Of a stretch of DNA of 64,000 nucleotides, positions 1 through 7,249 are shown in pieces. The notes under the pieces are model-generated. The model had not been told where the DNA came from and ran no database searches. It worked only from the letters and a program-made list of their open reading frames with translations. The position numbers were made by a program, and so were the translations under genes. The DNA is from Ensifer sp. IC4062 (lineage in GTDB: Bacteria; Pseudomonadota; Alphaproteobacteria; Rhizobiales; Rhizobiaceae). The stretch spans positions 1-64,000 of the forward strand of contig NZ_JADYVD010000032.1 of assembly GCF_020193575.1 (NCBI RefSeq). The letters are read 5' to 3'. Every line of letters begins with the position of its first letter. Position 1 is the stretch's first letter.

Positions 1-2
1 GT

Positions 3-191
3 TACCTCGTCCACGAGATCATCTCCGATCCGGCGCGGCTCACGGCCGCCAAGGCCTTCATCCTCGAGGGACTGACGGAAGGCTCGCTCCGGCCGGTGAT
101 CGCCAGGACCTTTCCCTTTGATGAGATCGTCGAGGCGCATCGCTTTCTGGAGTCGAACGAGCAATTTGGCAAGATAGTCGTGACGCTGTGA
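3..191 (+). CDS. Zinc-type alcohol dehydrogenase / NADPH:quinone oxidoreductase, C-terminal end (partial)
   Basis: Only the last 62 codons are in the window; the gene runs in from the left and ends at TGA 189-191. The readable tail has the usual MDR (medium-chain dehydrogenase/reductase) ending: a helix followed by FPFDEIVEAHRFLES and then the short G-K-I-V-V-T-L strand that closes the catalytic domain. In the quinone oxidoreductase subgroup these enzymes reduce quinones or activated alkenes with NADPH in the cytoplasm. Cofactor and zinc motifs lie outside the window, so the substrate cannot be inferred. The GFA gene that follows is on the opposite strand and converges with it. Confidence 0.75.
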   Translation, partial: YLVHEIISDPARLTAAKAFILEGLTEGSLRPVIARTFPFDEIVEAHRFLESNEQFGKIVVTL

Positions 192-208
192 TCGCGCGGG
201 GCCGCGCC

Positions 209-634
209 TCAATCGTCGGGAAAGCATTCGTATTGCGGCAGGCCGTCAGTGATCTCAAACCATTCCGCCTTCGATCCGACGAAAATGTGCCCCGAGGGCC
301 GGATCGTCGGCGCATCGATGAGCGTGCCGAGCGTCACATGCGCATAGGCGCCTTCGCGCACAACGGAATAAAGCAACGAGCCGCAGGCGGCACAGTGGAC
401 GTCGTGCGCGTCGCCCTCGTCGCCATAGATCAGGCGCGCGTCCTCACCTCGAACGAGGCTCAGTTCGCCGCGCTTGACGCCTGCGAACGGCTTGAAGGCC
501 GAACCGGTCGCGCGTCGGCAATTCGAGCAATGGCAGTTCATCGCATATTCGAACCGGTCCGCCACCCGGTATTCGACTGCCCCGCACAGACATTTGCCGC
601 TCAGCATCCTGGCGCCGGAACTCGCTTCAGCCAT
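209..634 (-). CDS. GFA/CENP-V family zinc protein
   Basis: A 141-residue protein of the GFA fold (glutathione-dependent formaldehyde-activating enzyme family). The zinc ligands are visible as C-L-C-G near residue 16, C-H-C-S-N-C-R near residue 34 and C-A-A-C-G near residue 82, the normal spacing for the family. A GGAGG with 5 nt spacing supports the start at 634. It is much shorter than true Gfa (about 190 aa, also in this window at 19908-20483) and belongs to the broad group of small GFA-domain proteins with unproven substrates. It converges with the upstream oxidoreductase. Formaldehyde-glutathione chemistry should not be assumed. Confidence 0.8.
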   Translation of the reverse strand: MAEASSGARMLSGKCLCGAVEYRVADRFEYAMNCHCSNCRRATGSAFKPFAGVKRGELSLVRGEDARLIYGDEGDAHDVHCAACGSLLYSVVREGAYAHVTLGTLIDAPTIRPSGHIFVGSKAEWFEITDGLPQYECFPDD

Positions 635-752
635 GGCATCCTCCTGTCGTTGAGCGGCAAGCTACATGACAGTCCACCAGATCCGCAACCGGGTCAGCGC
701 GCTTGGTCTAAGGTCGCCATGCAGGCTGCAGTCGAGGTCGTCGATCACCGCT

Positions 753-1820
753 TCAAGCCCTCGGCGTCGGAAGGGCCTGATCGGCCTCCACATCGTGGCC
801 CAACAATTCCGAAAGCCACTTGATGGACGGATGCTGGCTGCAAAAGGTCAACAGTGCGATCGTTATGGGCACGCCGATGAAGGCGCCAAAGACACCCCAG
901 AGATAGCCCCATGCGAGAACCGAAAACAGGACAACCACGGGTGACACCGATAGCGCACTGCCTGCGACCCGTGGCTCGATATAGCTGCTCACAACAAACT
1001 GAATGAGATTCAATCCCACGAAGACCAGCAAGACGGTTTCCGCGGTGCCGAACTGGATAAGGGCAAACAACGTCGGGAACAACGTAGCGAAAAGCGGCCC
1101 CAGAAACGGGATGTAGTTGAGAGCGAACGCAATGAAGCCCCACTCCTCGGCGAGAGACAGCCCGACAGCGCGGGCGAAAATCCAGACCAGAAGGCCGGTG
1201 ACGACACTCATTGCCGTCCTGATCATCATGTAGCGGCGGATCTTCATGGCTGTCAGTCGGCTACCGTGAAGAAGCAATGCACTGGCGGTCTGGTTCTGCA
1301 GCGCCCCGATCCTGCGCTCGAAGGCCTCGACCTCCATCAGCCCGAGCAGGACATAGACGAGAGCGATTAGCCAGAAACTGAAAGTGCTGTTAAGGCGGCC
1401 GCTCACGGTCTGTACCGTACGCAAAATCCAGCCAACGCCGAAGTTATCCGACCAAAGGACGTCAACGACGACGCCATGTTCCTCGAGCCAGAGGCGAACG
1501 TCGTCATAGAGCTGCTGAAAACGCGTGGCATCCGCGATGATCCACCGGCCGACCTGCCCGAATGCCCAGGCTATGAGCCAGCCGAATGCGAGGAATGCAA
1601 GCACGACCACCAGAAAGCTGATGATGAACGCCAGATAGCGAGGGAGCACCCCCTGCAGCCGGCGCTGCGCCGGCCAAACCAGCGCGATGATGAACAGCGC
1701 AAAGGCAACTGGCGCAAAAACCGAACTCGCCACCGAAAGCATCGCGACGAAGAGCAGAGCCGCGATCAGGATTTGGGTCGTGTAAATTGCCTTGTATCCT
1801 GCGGCCCGCACGCTCTCCAC
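753..1820 (-). CDS. AI-2E family transporter (PerM/UPF0118)
   Basis: A 355-residue polytopic inner-membrane protein. Paired hydrophobic helices near the N-terminus (from IYTTQILIAALLFVAML) are followed by a soluble loop around residues 100-150 and a second block of helices. The block contains the family-typical stretches EEWGFIAFALNYIPFLGP and GVFGAFIGVPITIALL. Members export small molecules or act as Na+/H+ antiporters; the substrate is usually unknown. A second, more diverged member lies at 59478-60635. The gene stands alone, with the amidohydrolase next on the same strand about 190 bp upstream. Confidence 0.85.
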   Translation of the reverse strand: MESVRAAGYKAIYTTQILIAALLFVAMLSVASSVFAPVAFALFIIALVWPAQRRLQGVLPRYLAFIISFLVVVLAFLAFGWLIAWAFGQVGRWIIADATRFQQLYDDVRLWLEEHGVVVDVLWSDNFGVGWILRTVQTVSGRLNSTFSFWLIALVYVLLGLMEVEAFERRIGALQNQTASALLLHGSRLTAMKIRRYMMIRTAMSVVTGLLVWIFARAVGLSLAEEWGFIAFALNYIPFLGPLFATLFPTLFALIQFGTAETVLLVFVGLNLIQFVVSSYIEPRVAGSALSVSPVVVLFSVLAWGYLWGVFGAFIGVPITIALLTFCSQHPSIKWLSELLGHDVEADQALPTPRA

Positions 1821-2007
1821 CTTCCAGTTAATTCCACCTGTCCTGTCGCGACGTCAGGCCAATCCGCTCTCTCGGAGGTGTACCGCATGTCGAAAGGACG
1901 CATCGGCTATAGGCTCCCCCCAATGTTGCGCCAGATGTGAAGGGTCGGGAGCGAGACTATAGGTCGTGCTTCGTCTGAGCAGCGGCCCTCCTGGCGCGTA
2001 TCGAGGC

Positions 2008-3444
2008 TCAAAGCGTATTCTTATGGATCGTGCCGTCTTTCATAATGACGACCAGGTTCTTTCCGGGGTCTTCGATGAGGCGAATGTCCTCGAGCGGATT
2101 GCCATCCAGAACCAGCATATCCGCGAGCGCACCTTCCTCAATGACGCCCAGTTCGCCGGGATACGGCGTGCGAAGGTTGGAAAGCGCAAGCAGCTCCGCA
2201 TTGACCGACGTCGCCATGCGCAGGGTTTCGGCGTTGGTGTACCAGTTGCTGAGATGGGTCAGCATGATGCCCTGGCGTGGGGTGACTTCAGGTGAGAACA
2301 GGATATCCGAACCCCACGCCGTCTTGATGCCATGCTTGCGAATAAGATCGTAGATCTTCGGAGTCCCGGCGAAGACCTGAAGCATCCGTTCGGCGGCTGG
2401 CCCTGTCTGCTGGGCGACATCCTCCGTCGACAGGAAAGGCTGCGTGCTGAGCCAGACACCCTTGTCGGCCATAATTCTTGCCGTCTCCTCGTCCATCAGG
2501 TGCGCGTGCTCGATGCAGGCCGCTCCCGCCGCGATCGCCCGCTGGACGGTGTTCGGGGCGTAGGCATGGACGGTGACATAGGTGTTCCAGTCCCGGGCAA
2601 CGTCAATCGCCGCACGTAGCTCTTCTTCGCTGAACGTGGACATGTCGAGCGGACTGCGCGGAGACGACACACCACCGCCTCCGACGATTTTGATCTGCGA
2701 GGCGCCCTGTAGCAGCTGCTCCCGTACGCGTTTCTTCAAGTCTCCGATACTGTCGACGATCGCTGCGGCGCCCATCAGTTCGCTCACGCTGAGCCGCCCA
2801 CCGTCCCGTGGAATCTCACTCAGCATGCGAAGGTCGCCATGCCCGCCGGAGGTCGTGATCATCGCACCTGACGGAAAGATGCGGGGCCCGGGGATGACAC
2901 CGCTGTCGATCGCTTGCTTGAAGGAAAAGACGGGACTGCCCAGATCGCGTACGGTGGTAAAGCCGCGCATGAGGGTCCGTTCGGCTTCAGCCGTAGACGC
3001 GGAGAAGACGAAACCGGGATCGCCCGTCGCTACCACCGCCAAAGGAACAGCGGCATACAACGTGTGCCAGTGTGCATCGATCATGCCCGGCATCAGAACT
3101 CGATCGCCGCAATCGATCACGGTCGCGTCGGACGGCGGAGCGCTGTTCGTCGCATCGACGGACGCGATCCTGTTGCCCTCGACCAGAACCTGGACCCCTG
3201 CCCGCAACGCGTCGGACTTGCCATCGAACAACCGGACCTTGCTCAAGAGAACCTTGGAGAGCGGTCCCTGGGCAAAGGATGGCCCAGGCGCCATTCCGGC
3301 GATTGCCGCCGCTCCGGCCCCTGCGAGAAAGTCCCGTCGCGAAAATGCATCAAGACGACGTGACGCCTGTTGGAGAACGGGACTGAAGCAGGCGCAGCCG
3401 GCGCCATGAACGAAGTGCTGATACTTCCTGCCCAACCGAAGCAT
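2008..3444 (-). CDS. Tat-exported metal-dependent amidohydrolase (imidazolonepropionase-like)
   Basis: A 478-residue amidohydrolase-superfamily enzyme. The N-terminus has a twin-arginine signal, SRRDFLAG followed by an alanine-rich helix ending near SFAQG, so the enzyme should be folded and exported to the periplasm. Metal-binding landmarks are D-A-H-W-H near residue 124, the IKIVGGGGV strand with a candidate bridging lysine, V-H-A-Y and E-H-A-H, and W-G-S-D near residue 380. This set is typical of the imidazolonepropionase/prolidase-like COG1228 group, whose members hydrolyse cyclic amides or dipeptides. GGGAGGGACC just before the ATG supports the start at 3444. The substrate is unknown. The gene diverges from ohrR across 195 bp. 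Confidence 0.82.
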   Translation of the reverse strand: MLRLGRKYQHFVHGAGCACFSPVLQQASRRLDAFSRRDFLAGAGAAAIAGMAPGPSFAQGPLSKVLLSKVRLFDGKSDALRAGVQVLVEGNRIASVDATNSAPPSDATVIDCGDRVLMPGMIDAHWHTLYAAVPLAVVATGDPGFVFSASTAEAERTLMRGFTTVRDLGSPVFSFKQAIDSGVIPGPRIFPSGAMITTSGGHGDLRMLSEIPRDGGRLSVSELMGAAAIVDSIGDLKKRVREQLLQGASQIKIVGGGGVSSPRSPLDMSTFSEEELRAAIDVARDWNTYVTVHAYAPNTVQRAIAAGAACIEHAHLMDEETARIMADKGVWLSTQPFLSTEDVAQQTGPAAERMLQVFAGTPKIYDLIRKHGIKTAWGSDILFSPEVTPRQGIMLTHLSNWYTNAETLRMATSVNAELLALSNLRTPYPGELGVIEEGALADMLVLDGNPLEDIRLIEDPGKNLVVIMKDGTIHKNTL

Positions 3445-3577
3445 GGTCCCTCCCGACGATGCGCTGCAAGAAGAAGTTGTTCAACCTAACATTTCACTCG
3501 CGTAGAATCCACCTGAAGCAGCTCCTCGGTCATGTTTAATCGGATCCCCTAAATCAGCCGAACCCGCGTCAATACCA

Positions 3578-3614
3578 TTGCGATTTAATCGCATCCGATT
3601 TATATAAATCGCAA
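3578..3614 (+). promoter_or_regulatory. ohrR promoter and operator
   Basis: A -35-like TTGCGA (3578-3583) and a -10-like TATATA (3601-3606) are 17 bp apart and embedded in inverted repeats. TTGCGATTTA (3578-3587) is mirrored by TAAATCGCAA (3605-3614), and positions 3596-3611 form a perfect 16-bp palindrome. The block at 3581-3603 matches 21 of 23 bases of the block upstream of ohr (11087-11109). Operator and promoter overlap, which fits autorepression by a MarR-family protein. OhrR binding is inferred. Confidence 0.7.
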
Positions 3615-3639
3615 TACGAAAACCAGATTGGAAAATTCC

Positions 3640-4134
3640 ATGACCACGTCCCAGACAGCAAAGAAACCGGATGCCGCCCCGCGGGCAGGCAAGGGAAATC
3701 CGAAGCTGGCGAACTTTCTGTGTTTCGCGATCTACTCGGCAAATCTTGCCTTCGGCCGCGCCTACAAGCCGATCCTGGATGAGCTTGGCCTCACCTATAC
3801 CCAATACATCGCTCTGGTGGCACTCTCCGACCAGGACGACCAGACGGTCGGCGAGCTCGGCGAAAAATTGTTCCTGGAATCGAATACGCTGACGCCGATC
3901 CTCAAGAAGCTTGAGCAGATCGGTTTGATCAGCCGTCGCCGCGACCCGGCAGACGAGCGGCAGGTTCGGGTGAGCCTCACGCCGGCCGGCCGCAGGCTGG
4001 TGGACGCCGACCCTGGCGCGTCGCTGACGGATGCCACCGGGCTCGGAGACGACTTTGACGAGGTACAGCAGAGCGTGGCGAGGCTGCGCGACAACCTCCT
4101 GCGCGCCACGCAGGGCGAATCGGGCAAGCCGTGA
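3640..4134 (+). CDS. ohrR: MarR-family organic-hydroperoxide sensor (OhrR type)
   Basis: A 164-residue winged-helix repressor. The N-terminal helix has L-C-F-A-I-Y-S-A-N with a cysteine at residue 28, followed by YKPILDELGLTYTQYIALVAL, as in OhrR proteins where this cysteine senses organic hydroperoxides. The wing contains SRRRDPADERQVRVSLT. It is the only cysteine, so this is a one-Cys OhrR. ATG 3640 is preferred over an in-frame TTG at 3628 because GGAAA precedes it. The overlapping palindromic promoter suggests autoregulation. The usual partner ohr is not adjacent but lies at 10600-10995 behind a matching site. Confidence 0.85.
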   Translation: MTTSQTAKKPDAAPRAGKGNPKLANFLCFAIYSANLAFGRAYKPILDELGLTYTQYIALVALSDQDDQTVGELGEKLFLESNTLTPILKKLEQIGLISRRRDPADERQVRVSLTPAGRRLVDADPGASLTDATGLGDDFDEVQQSVARLRDNLLRATQGESGKP

Positions 4135-4147
4135 CGCAGCAACTTAA

Positions 4148-4190
4148 AGTGCTACAGCGTCTTTGCTCGTCTAGACGCGCGGCGCTGCAG
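4148..4190. repeat. RIME-like palindromic repeat, partial copy
   Basis: AGTGCTACAGCGTC is followed by a short spacer and AGACGCGCGGCGCTGCAG, the first hairpin of a repeat family seen again at 11225, 17592, 18926, 32981, 54216 and 57022. It lies between ohrR and the next gene. Confidence 0.6.
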
Positions 4191-4324
4191 CCAGCCGTTC
4201 CTGCTTGTCGGAACAAAGTGTGAGCTTCGGAATTTATAGGACGTCGTCCTTCATCCAAGGTCGGCGTACGCGTCACACAGGAAGCAGTGTCCGCAATCCG
4301 GCGGGCACTGCCGGGGTTGCGGCA

Positions 4325-4594
4325 ATGTCTCTAGTGCGCAACGGAAGAGCCAGACTCGCACTGGCTTTGCCACGTCATCGACAAAAGCTCCGGGCCCTCA
4401 AAAACAAGGAAATGGAAGATCTGTTCGAGGCCTACGCTTTAGCCGAAGGGGCCATTGAAAGCCTGCGGAACGAGTATCCTCTGCGGGAGGAACTCTTGCG
4501 CGAATATCAGAACCTGTGCCTCGACATGCAGGCCGAAGTCATAGCCTTTCTGGAGGGTGGCCGGGCTCCTGACGCACAGCCGCAAGAGGAGTGA
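4325..4594 (+). CDS. Small conserved-type hypothetical protein
   Basis: An 89-residue protein of unknown function. A basic first third (RNGRARLALALPRHRQKLRALKNK) is followed by an acidic amphipathic helical part (MEDLFEAYALAEGAIESLRNEY) and a short charged tail. There are no membrane segments or known motifs. The start is uncertain: the frame is open back to TTG 4205, ATG 4325 has only a weak G-rich region upstream, and ATG 4412 has an AAGGA too close to serve it. The upstream part overlaps repeat-derived sequence, so the gene probably starts at 4325 or 4412. The composition looks coding and no overlapping frame competes. Confidence 0.5.
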   Translation: MSLVRNGRARLALALPRHRQKLRALKNKEMEDLFEAYALAEGAIESLRNEYPLREELLREYQNLCLDMQAEVIAFLEGGRAPDAQPQEE

Positions 4595-4652
4595 CAAGGT
4601 CCCAACCGTCTGAAACAAGCGCTTGGTTGATCCCTCCGTTGACCCAACGGTT

Positions 4653-4705
4653 GTAGCAAACAGAGCCCCCTGTCATCTCTCAGGGGCTCTGCTCTAAATT
4701 GCTAC
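4653..4705. other. Two-tier inverted repeat
   Basis: An outer stem GTAGCAA (4653-4659) / TTGCTAC (4699-4705) encloses an inner 9-bp stem CAGAGCCCC (4661-4669) / GGGGCTCTG (4683-4691). A further short palindrome, GCTACAA-AG-TTGTAGC, lies at 4732-4747. No T-run follows on the plus strand. The rest of the gap from 4595 to 5083 shows no gene that I can support. Confidence 0.5.
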
Positions 4706-5083
4706 TGAAAAGGAATGGGTGATCTAATGACGCTACAAAGTTGTAGCCGAATCATTTTGCCAAACTAGAATTGCATGTCTACTAGCCCATAAGAATTATT
4801 TTCGAGAGCCGACGGCCCCACCCGTAAGCGCTGCACGCCTTACAAGACGCGCAATGGGGGCCTCCGCATCTGCGTTTCCGAAGATGAATGAAAAAAGGAG
4901 CCCGCATGGAGTGATCGGGAAACCGGCGGGCCCTGAGTTTGACGCCAATTATGTTGGCCTTTCAATCGTGCCAGAATTGGCCGATTTGTCTACTAATCGA
5001 TGGGGCTAGATCAACCAGTGCTTGCGACGGCAACAGATCCATCCACGCCAGCGTGTTCGCCATTCGTCGAAGGAACTAAAGAA

Positions 5084-5105
5084 GCCCACTTCCGGAGAAG
5101 TGGGC
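5084..5105 (-). terminator. Rho-independent terminator of the DMT transporter gene
   Basis: Read on the minus strand, a perfect 9-bp stem (GCCCACTTC/GAAGTGGGC) with a TCCG tetraloop is followed by TTCTTT. It lies about 75 bp past the stop codon of the transporter gene. Confidence 0.75.
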
Positions 5106-5179
5106 CCTGACAACGTACTCAAATGGCTTAACAATATGGATATAGCCTGCCAGATTTTCTGCCTGTTTCCAGTAACATT

Positions 5180-6124
5180 TTAGGGGTATTCGGCCTGTGC
5201 CGCATGAGCCGCCTTTTGCGATCGCGCGACGATGACGATGCCGATCAGCGAAACGGCCAGTCCTCCGCCCATCGCAAAGGACAAGGGCTCGCCAAACATC
5301 ACCCAGGCCCAGATCATCGTCACCGGCGGGCTCAGATAGAGAATCGCCGTAACTCGGGCCGGAGAGGATTTGCGAAGCGCGATGTAGTAGAGGCTCCATG
5401 CTCCGAACGTGGCTACGAACACGAGCCAGAGAATGCCGCCGATGAAGCCCATGTCGAGGACGGGGAGGACGCCTCCCTCGTGCCAGGCGAACACGGCGAA
5501 GATCGCCGAAGCCGAAAGGCATTGGATGCACAGGCGCTGATAGACGGGCATGGCGTTGGTCGGGCTGCGTTTCTGCAGCAGCGTCGCGATCGACAGCGAA
5601 AGCGTGCCGAGAACAGGCAGGCCATAGGCCCAAAGCGGCACATCGCCCATGTTGAGTGACCAGCCCGAGGCGATCAACACGCCAGCCATGCCGAGGACGG
5701 AACCCAGCCACTGGCGCGCGGTTAGCGCCTGTCCGAGGACCGGCCAGGACAATAGCGCCACCGCTAGCGGCAGCATGTCGGCAATCAGGGCGACGAGGCC
5801 CGTCGGCACCCCATGCGAGATCGCAAGCGCGAACCCGGCGAGGTAACCCGACATCGCCAACGCGCCGAACACCATCTGCGAGAAGGCATCTTTCCATCGG
5901 ATCGCCGGCCCCATGGTGAGCGCGAGAGGAAGCAGCAGAAGTCCCGAGACCAGGCTTCGCCACAGCAGGATCAGGAAGATCGGAGCGTGATCGATCGCGA
6001 ACCGTATGCCGACAAAGCCGGCGCTCCAGGAAATCACCAGAGCCGCTTCGAGGATGACCAGGATGACGACCGCCGAGATTCCTTTCCTCGGGCGGTAGGA
6101 GGCCGCGGCAACAGCTTCACTCAT
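5180..6124 (-). CDS. DMT-superfamily (EamA) transporter
   Basis: A 314-residue inner-membrane protein with about ten hydrophobic helices in two EamA repeats. The first begins at AVVILVILEAALVISWSAGFVGIR and the second around AYGLPVLGTLSLSIATLLQKR. SLYYIALRKSSPARVTAILYLSPPVTMIWAW is the typical end of repeat two. Such proteins export amino acids or other small metabolites, or act as drug/metabolite permeases. ATG 6124 is chosen because the upstream extension to 6214 is proline-rich and lies in a repeat. The tetR-type gene directly upstream on the same strand is a plausible regulator. A strong terminator follows at 5084-5105. Confidence 0.85.
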   Translation of the reverse strand: MSEAVAAASYRPRKGISAVVILVILEAALVISWSAGFVGIRFAIDHAPIFLILLWRSLVSGLLLLPLALTMGPAIRWKDAFSQMVFGALAMSGYLAGFALAISHGVPTGLVALIADMLPLAVALLSWPVLGQALTARQWLGSVLGMAGVLIASGWSLNMGDVPLWAYGLPVLGTLSLSIATLLQKRSPTNAMPVYQRLCIQCLSASAIFAVFAWHEGGVLPVLDMGFIGGILWLVFVATFGAWSLYYIALRKSSPARVTAILYLSPPVTMIWAWVMFGEPLSFAMGGGLAVSLIGIVIVARSQKAAHAAQAEYP

Positions 6125-6192
6125 TGATGCGGTTCCGTTTTCTGGCGGTGGTAGCAGTTGTGAGAAATTCGGAGACTGAGCGCGGAAAAATC

Positions 6193-6243
6193 TGAGCGCG
6201 GGAGGAGGAAACATGCGCGCGGTTTTCCGCCCGCACCCCGCGC
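6193..6243. repeat. Short palindromic repeat of the GCGGTTTTCCGC family
   Basis: GAGCGCGGGAGGAGGAAA, then GCGCGGTTTTCCGCCCGC and CCCGCGCT: inverted ends around a GCGGTTTTCCGC centre. Related copies are at 13842-13893, 17200-17245, 10466-10574 and 59342-59394. It occupies most of the gap between the transporter and tetR genes. Confidence 0.55.
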
Positions 6244-6250
6244 TACCTTC

Positions 6251-6826
6251 TTAAAATTGCTCCAAGATCGAGATGGCGATTTTGCGCGCCGTTTTTAACC
6301 GCGCATCGTGCCCGTCGAGGCCAGCACGCGCCATTGCGCCTTCGAGTAGAAAGGACAGATGTTGCGCGGTCTCGTCGATCCCTGTGCCGGCTCCCGGTTG
6401 CATCTCGAGCAGATGCTCCTTGAACAGCCGCTCCACCTCGGCCTTCTGAAAGGCGACCACCGCCCGGCCGGGATCGTCAACGGGGAGCTCCGCGGCGGCA
6501 TTGAGGAGCCCGCATCCTCGAAACCCCCACTCATAGGCAAGGGCCGCATGGTCCACATAGGAATCGAACACCGCCAGGATACGCTCCTGAGGCGTCGTCG
6601 CGTTTCTCAGCCGCTCCTGGTAGACGTCCCGCCACTCGTCGAGACGTCTCTGCATATACGCATTGACGAGATCGGCCTTGGACGAAAAATTGTTATAGAG
6701 GCTCATTTTCGCGACCCCCGCATGGGCGGTGATCGCATCTATGCCCGTCGCTCCCACCCCCTCGCGATAAAACAGCTCGGCTGCGGCCTTCAGCAGGCGC
6801 TCCCTGGCTGGCGTTCTCTCGACCAT
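6251..6826 (-). CDS. TetR/AcrR-family transcriptional repressor
   Basis: A 191-residue regulator. The N-terminal helix-turn-helix is clear: RERLLKAAAELFYREG, then GIDAITAHAGVAKMSLYNNF with the typical S-L-Y-N-N-F recognition helix, then SKADLV. The C-terminal ligand domain matches the TetR_C group found with short-chain dehydrogenase or transporter genes (GFRGCGLLNAAAELP). An 8-4-8 perfect inverted repeat lies at 6844-6863, 17 bp upstream of the start codon, so it probably represses itself. The EamA transporter downstream on the same strand is the likely target. The inducer is unknown. Confidence 0.88.
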   Translation of the reverse strand: MVERTPARERLLKAAAELFYREGVGATGIDAITAHAGVAKMSLYNNFSSKADLVNAYMQRRLDEWRDVYQERLRNATTPQERILAVFDSYVDHAALAYEWGFRGCGLLNAAAELPVDDPGRAVVAFQKAEVERLFKEHLLEMQPGAGTGIDETAQHLSFLLEGAMARAGLDGHDARLKTARKIAISILEQF

Positions 6827-6843
6827 CTTGTCTCTCCAACAAC

Positions 6844-6863
6844 TAGGTAGACTGATCTACCTA
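6844..6863 (-). promoter_or_regulatory. TetR operator
   Basis: A perfect inverted repeat, TAGGTAGA (6844-6851), CTGA spacer, TCTACCTA (6856-6863), lies 17 bp upstream of the tetR start. Its position and symmetry are those of a TetR-family autoregulatory site; binding is inferred. Confidence 0.72.
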
Positions 6864-6947
6864 TTTCGCCGATCTGTCAAGCCTGCGGGGTGCAGTTGTT
6901 TGCGATGGATGGCGCAGAAGACGCGGCTGCGATTTAAAGCAGTCTCC

Positions 6948-7005
6948 CCGCACCGCCGACGCGGTGCGGCTGGATTCCTGTGACGAGCACAGGAATGAGG
7001 AATCC
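6948..7005. repeat. CACAGGAAT palindromic repeat, single unit
   Basis: A GC-rich hairpin (CCGCACCGC/GCGGTGCGG) stands next to ATTCCTGTG-ACGAG-CACAGGAAT (6974-6996). It is the same unit as at 17436-17550, 41272-41300 and 45812-45987. The rest of the 6864-7249 gap shows no gene. Confidence 0.7.
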
Positions 7006-7249
7006 AAAGGCACGGGGCAGTTCAAGAGCGCATGGGACTGCCGATGCAGTCCAAAGTTGGCGCGAGCACGCGACTTTGCCGGTCAAGACCGCAAACGGCG
7101 CTCTGGGCCATGAGCAGAAGTTATCCCGCAAACCCAGTTCCCCTCACTACCTTTAGCGGATTGGCAGTTAGCTGAAGCCTGAACACACAGTCGCTACTGC
7201 CAGGTTCTCTCGACGCGAGGTAACTATTGGTAACAGGGTATATAGCGGG

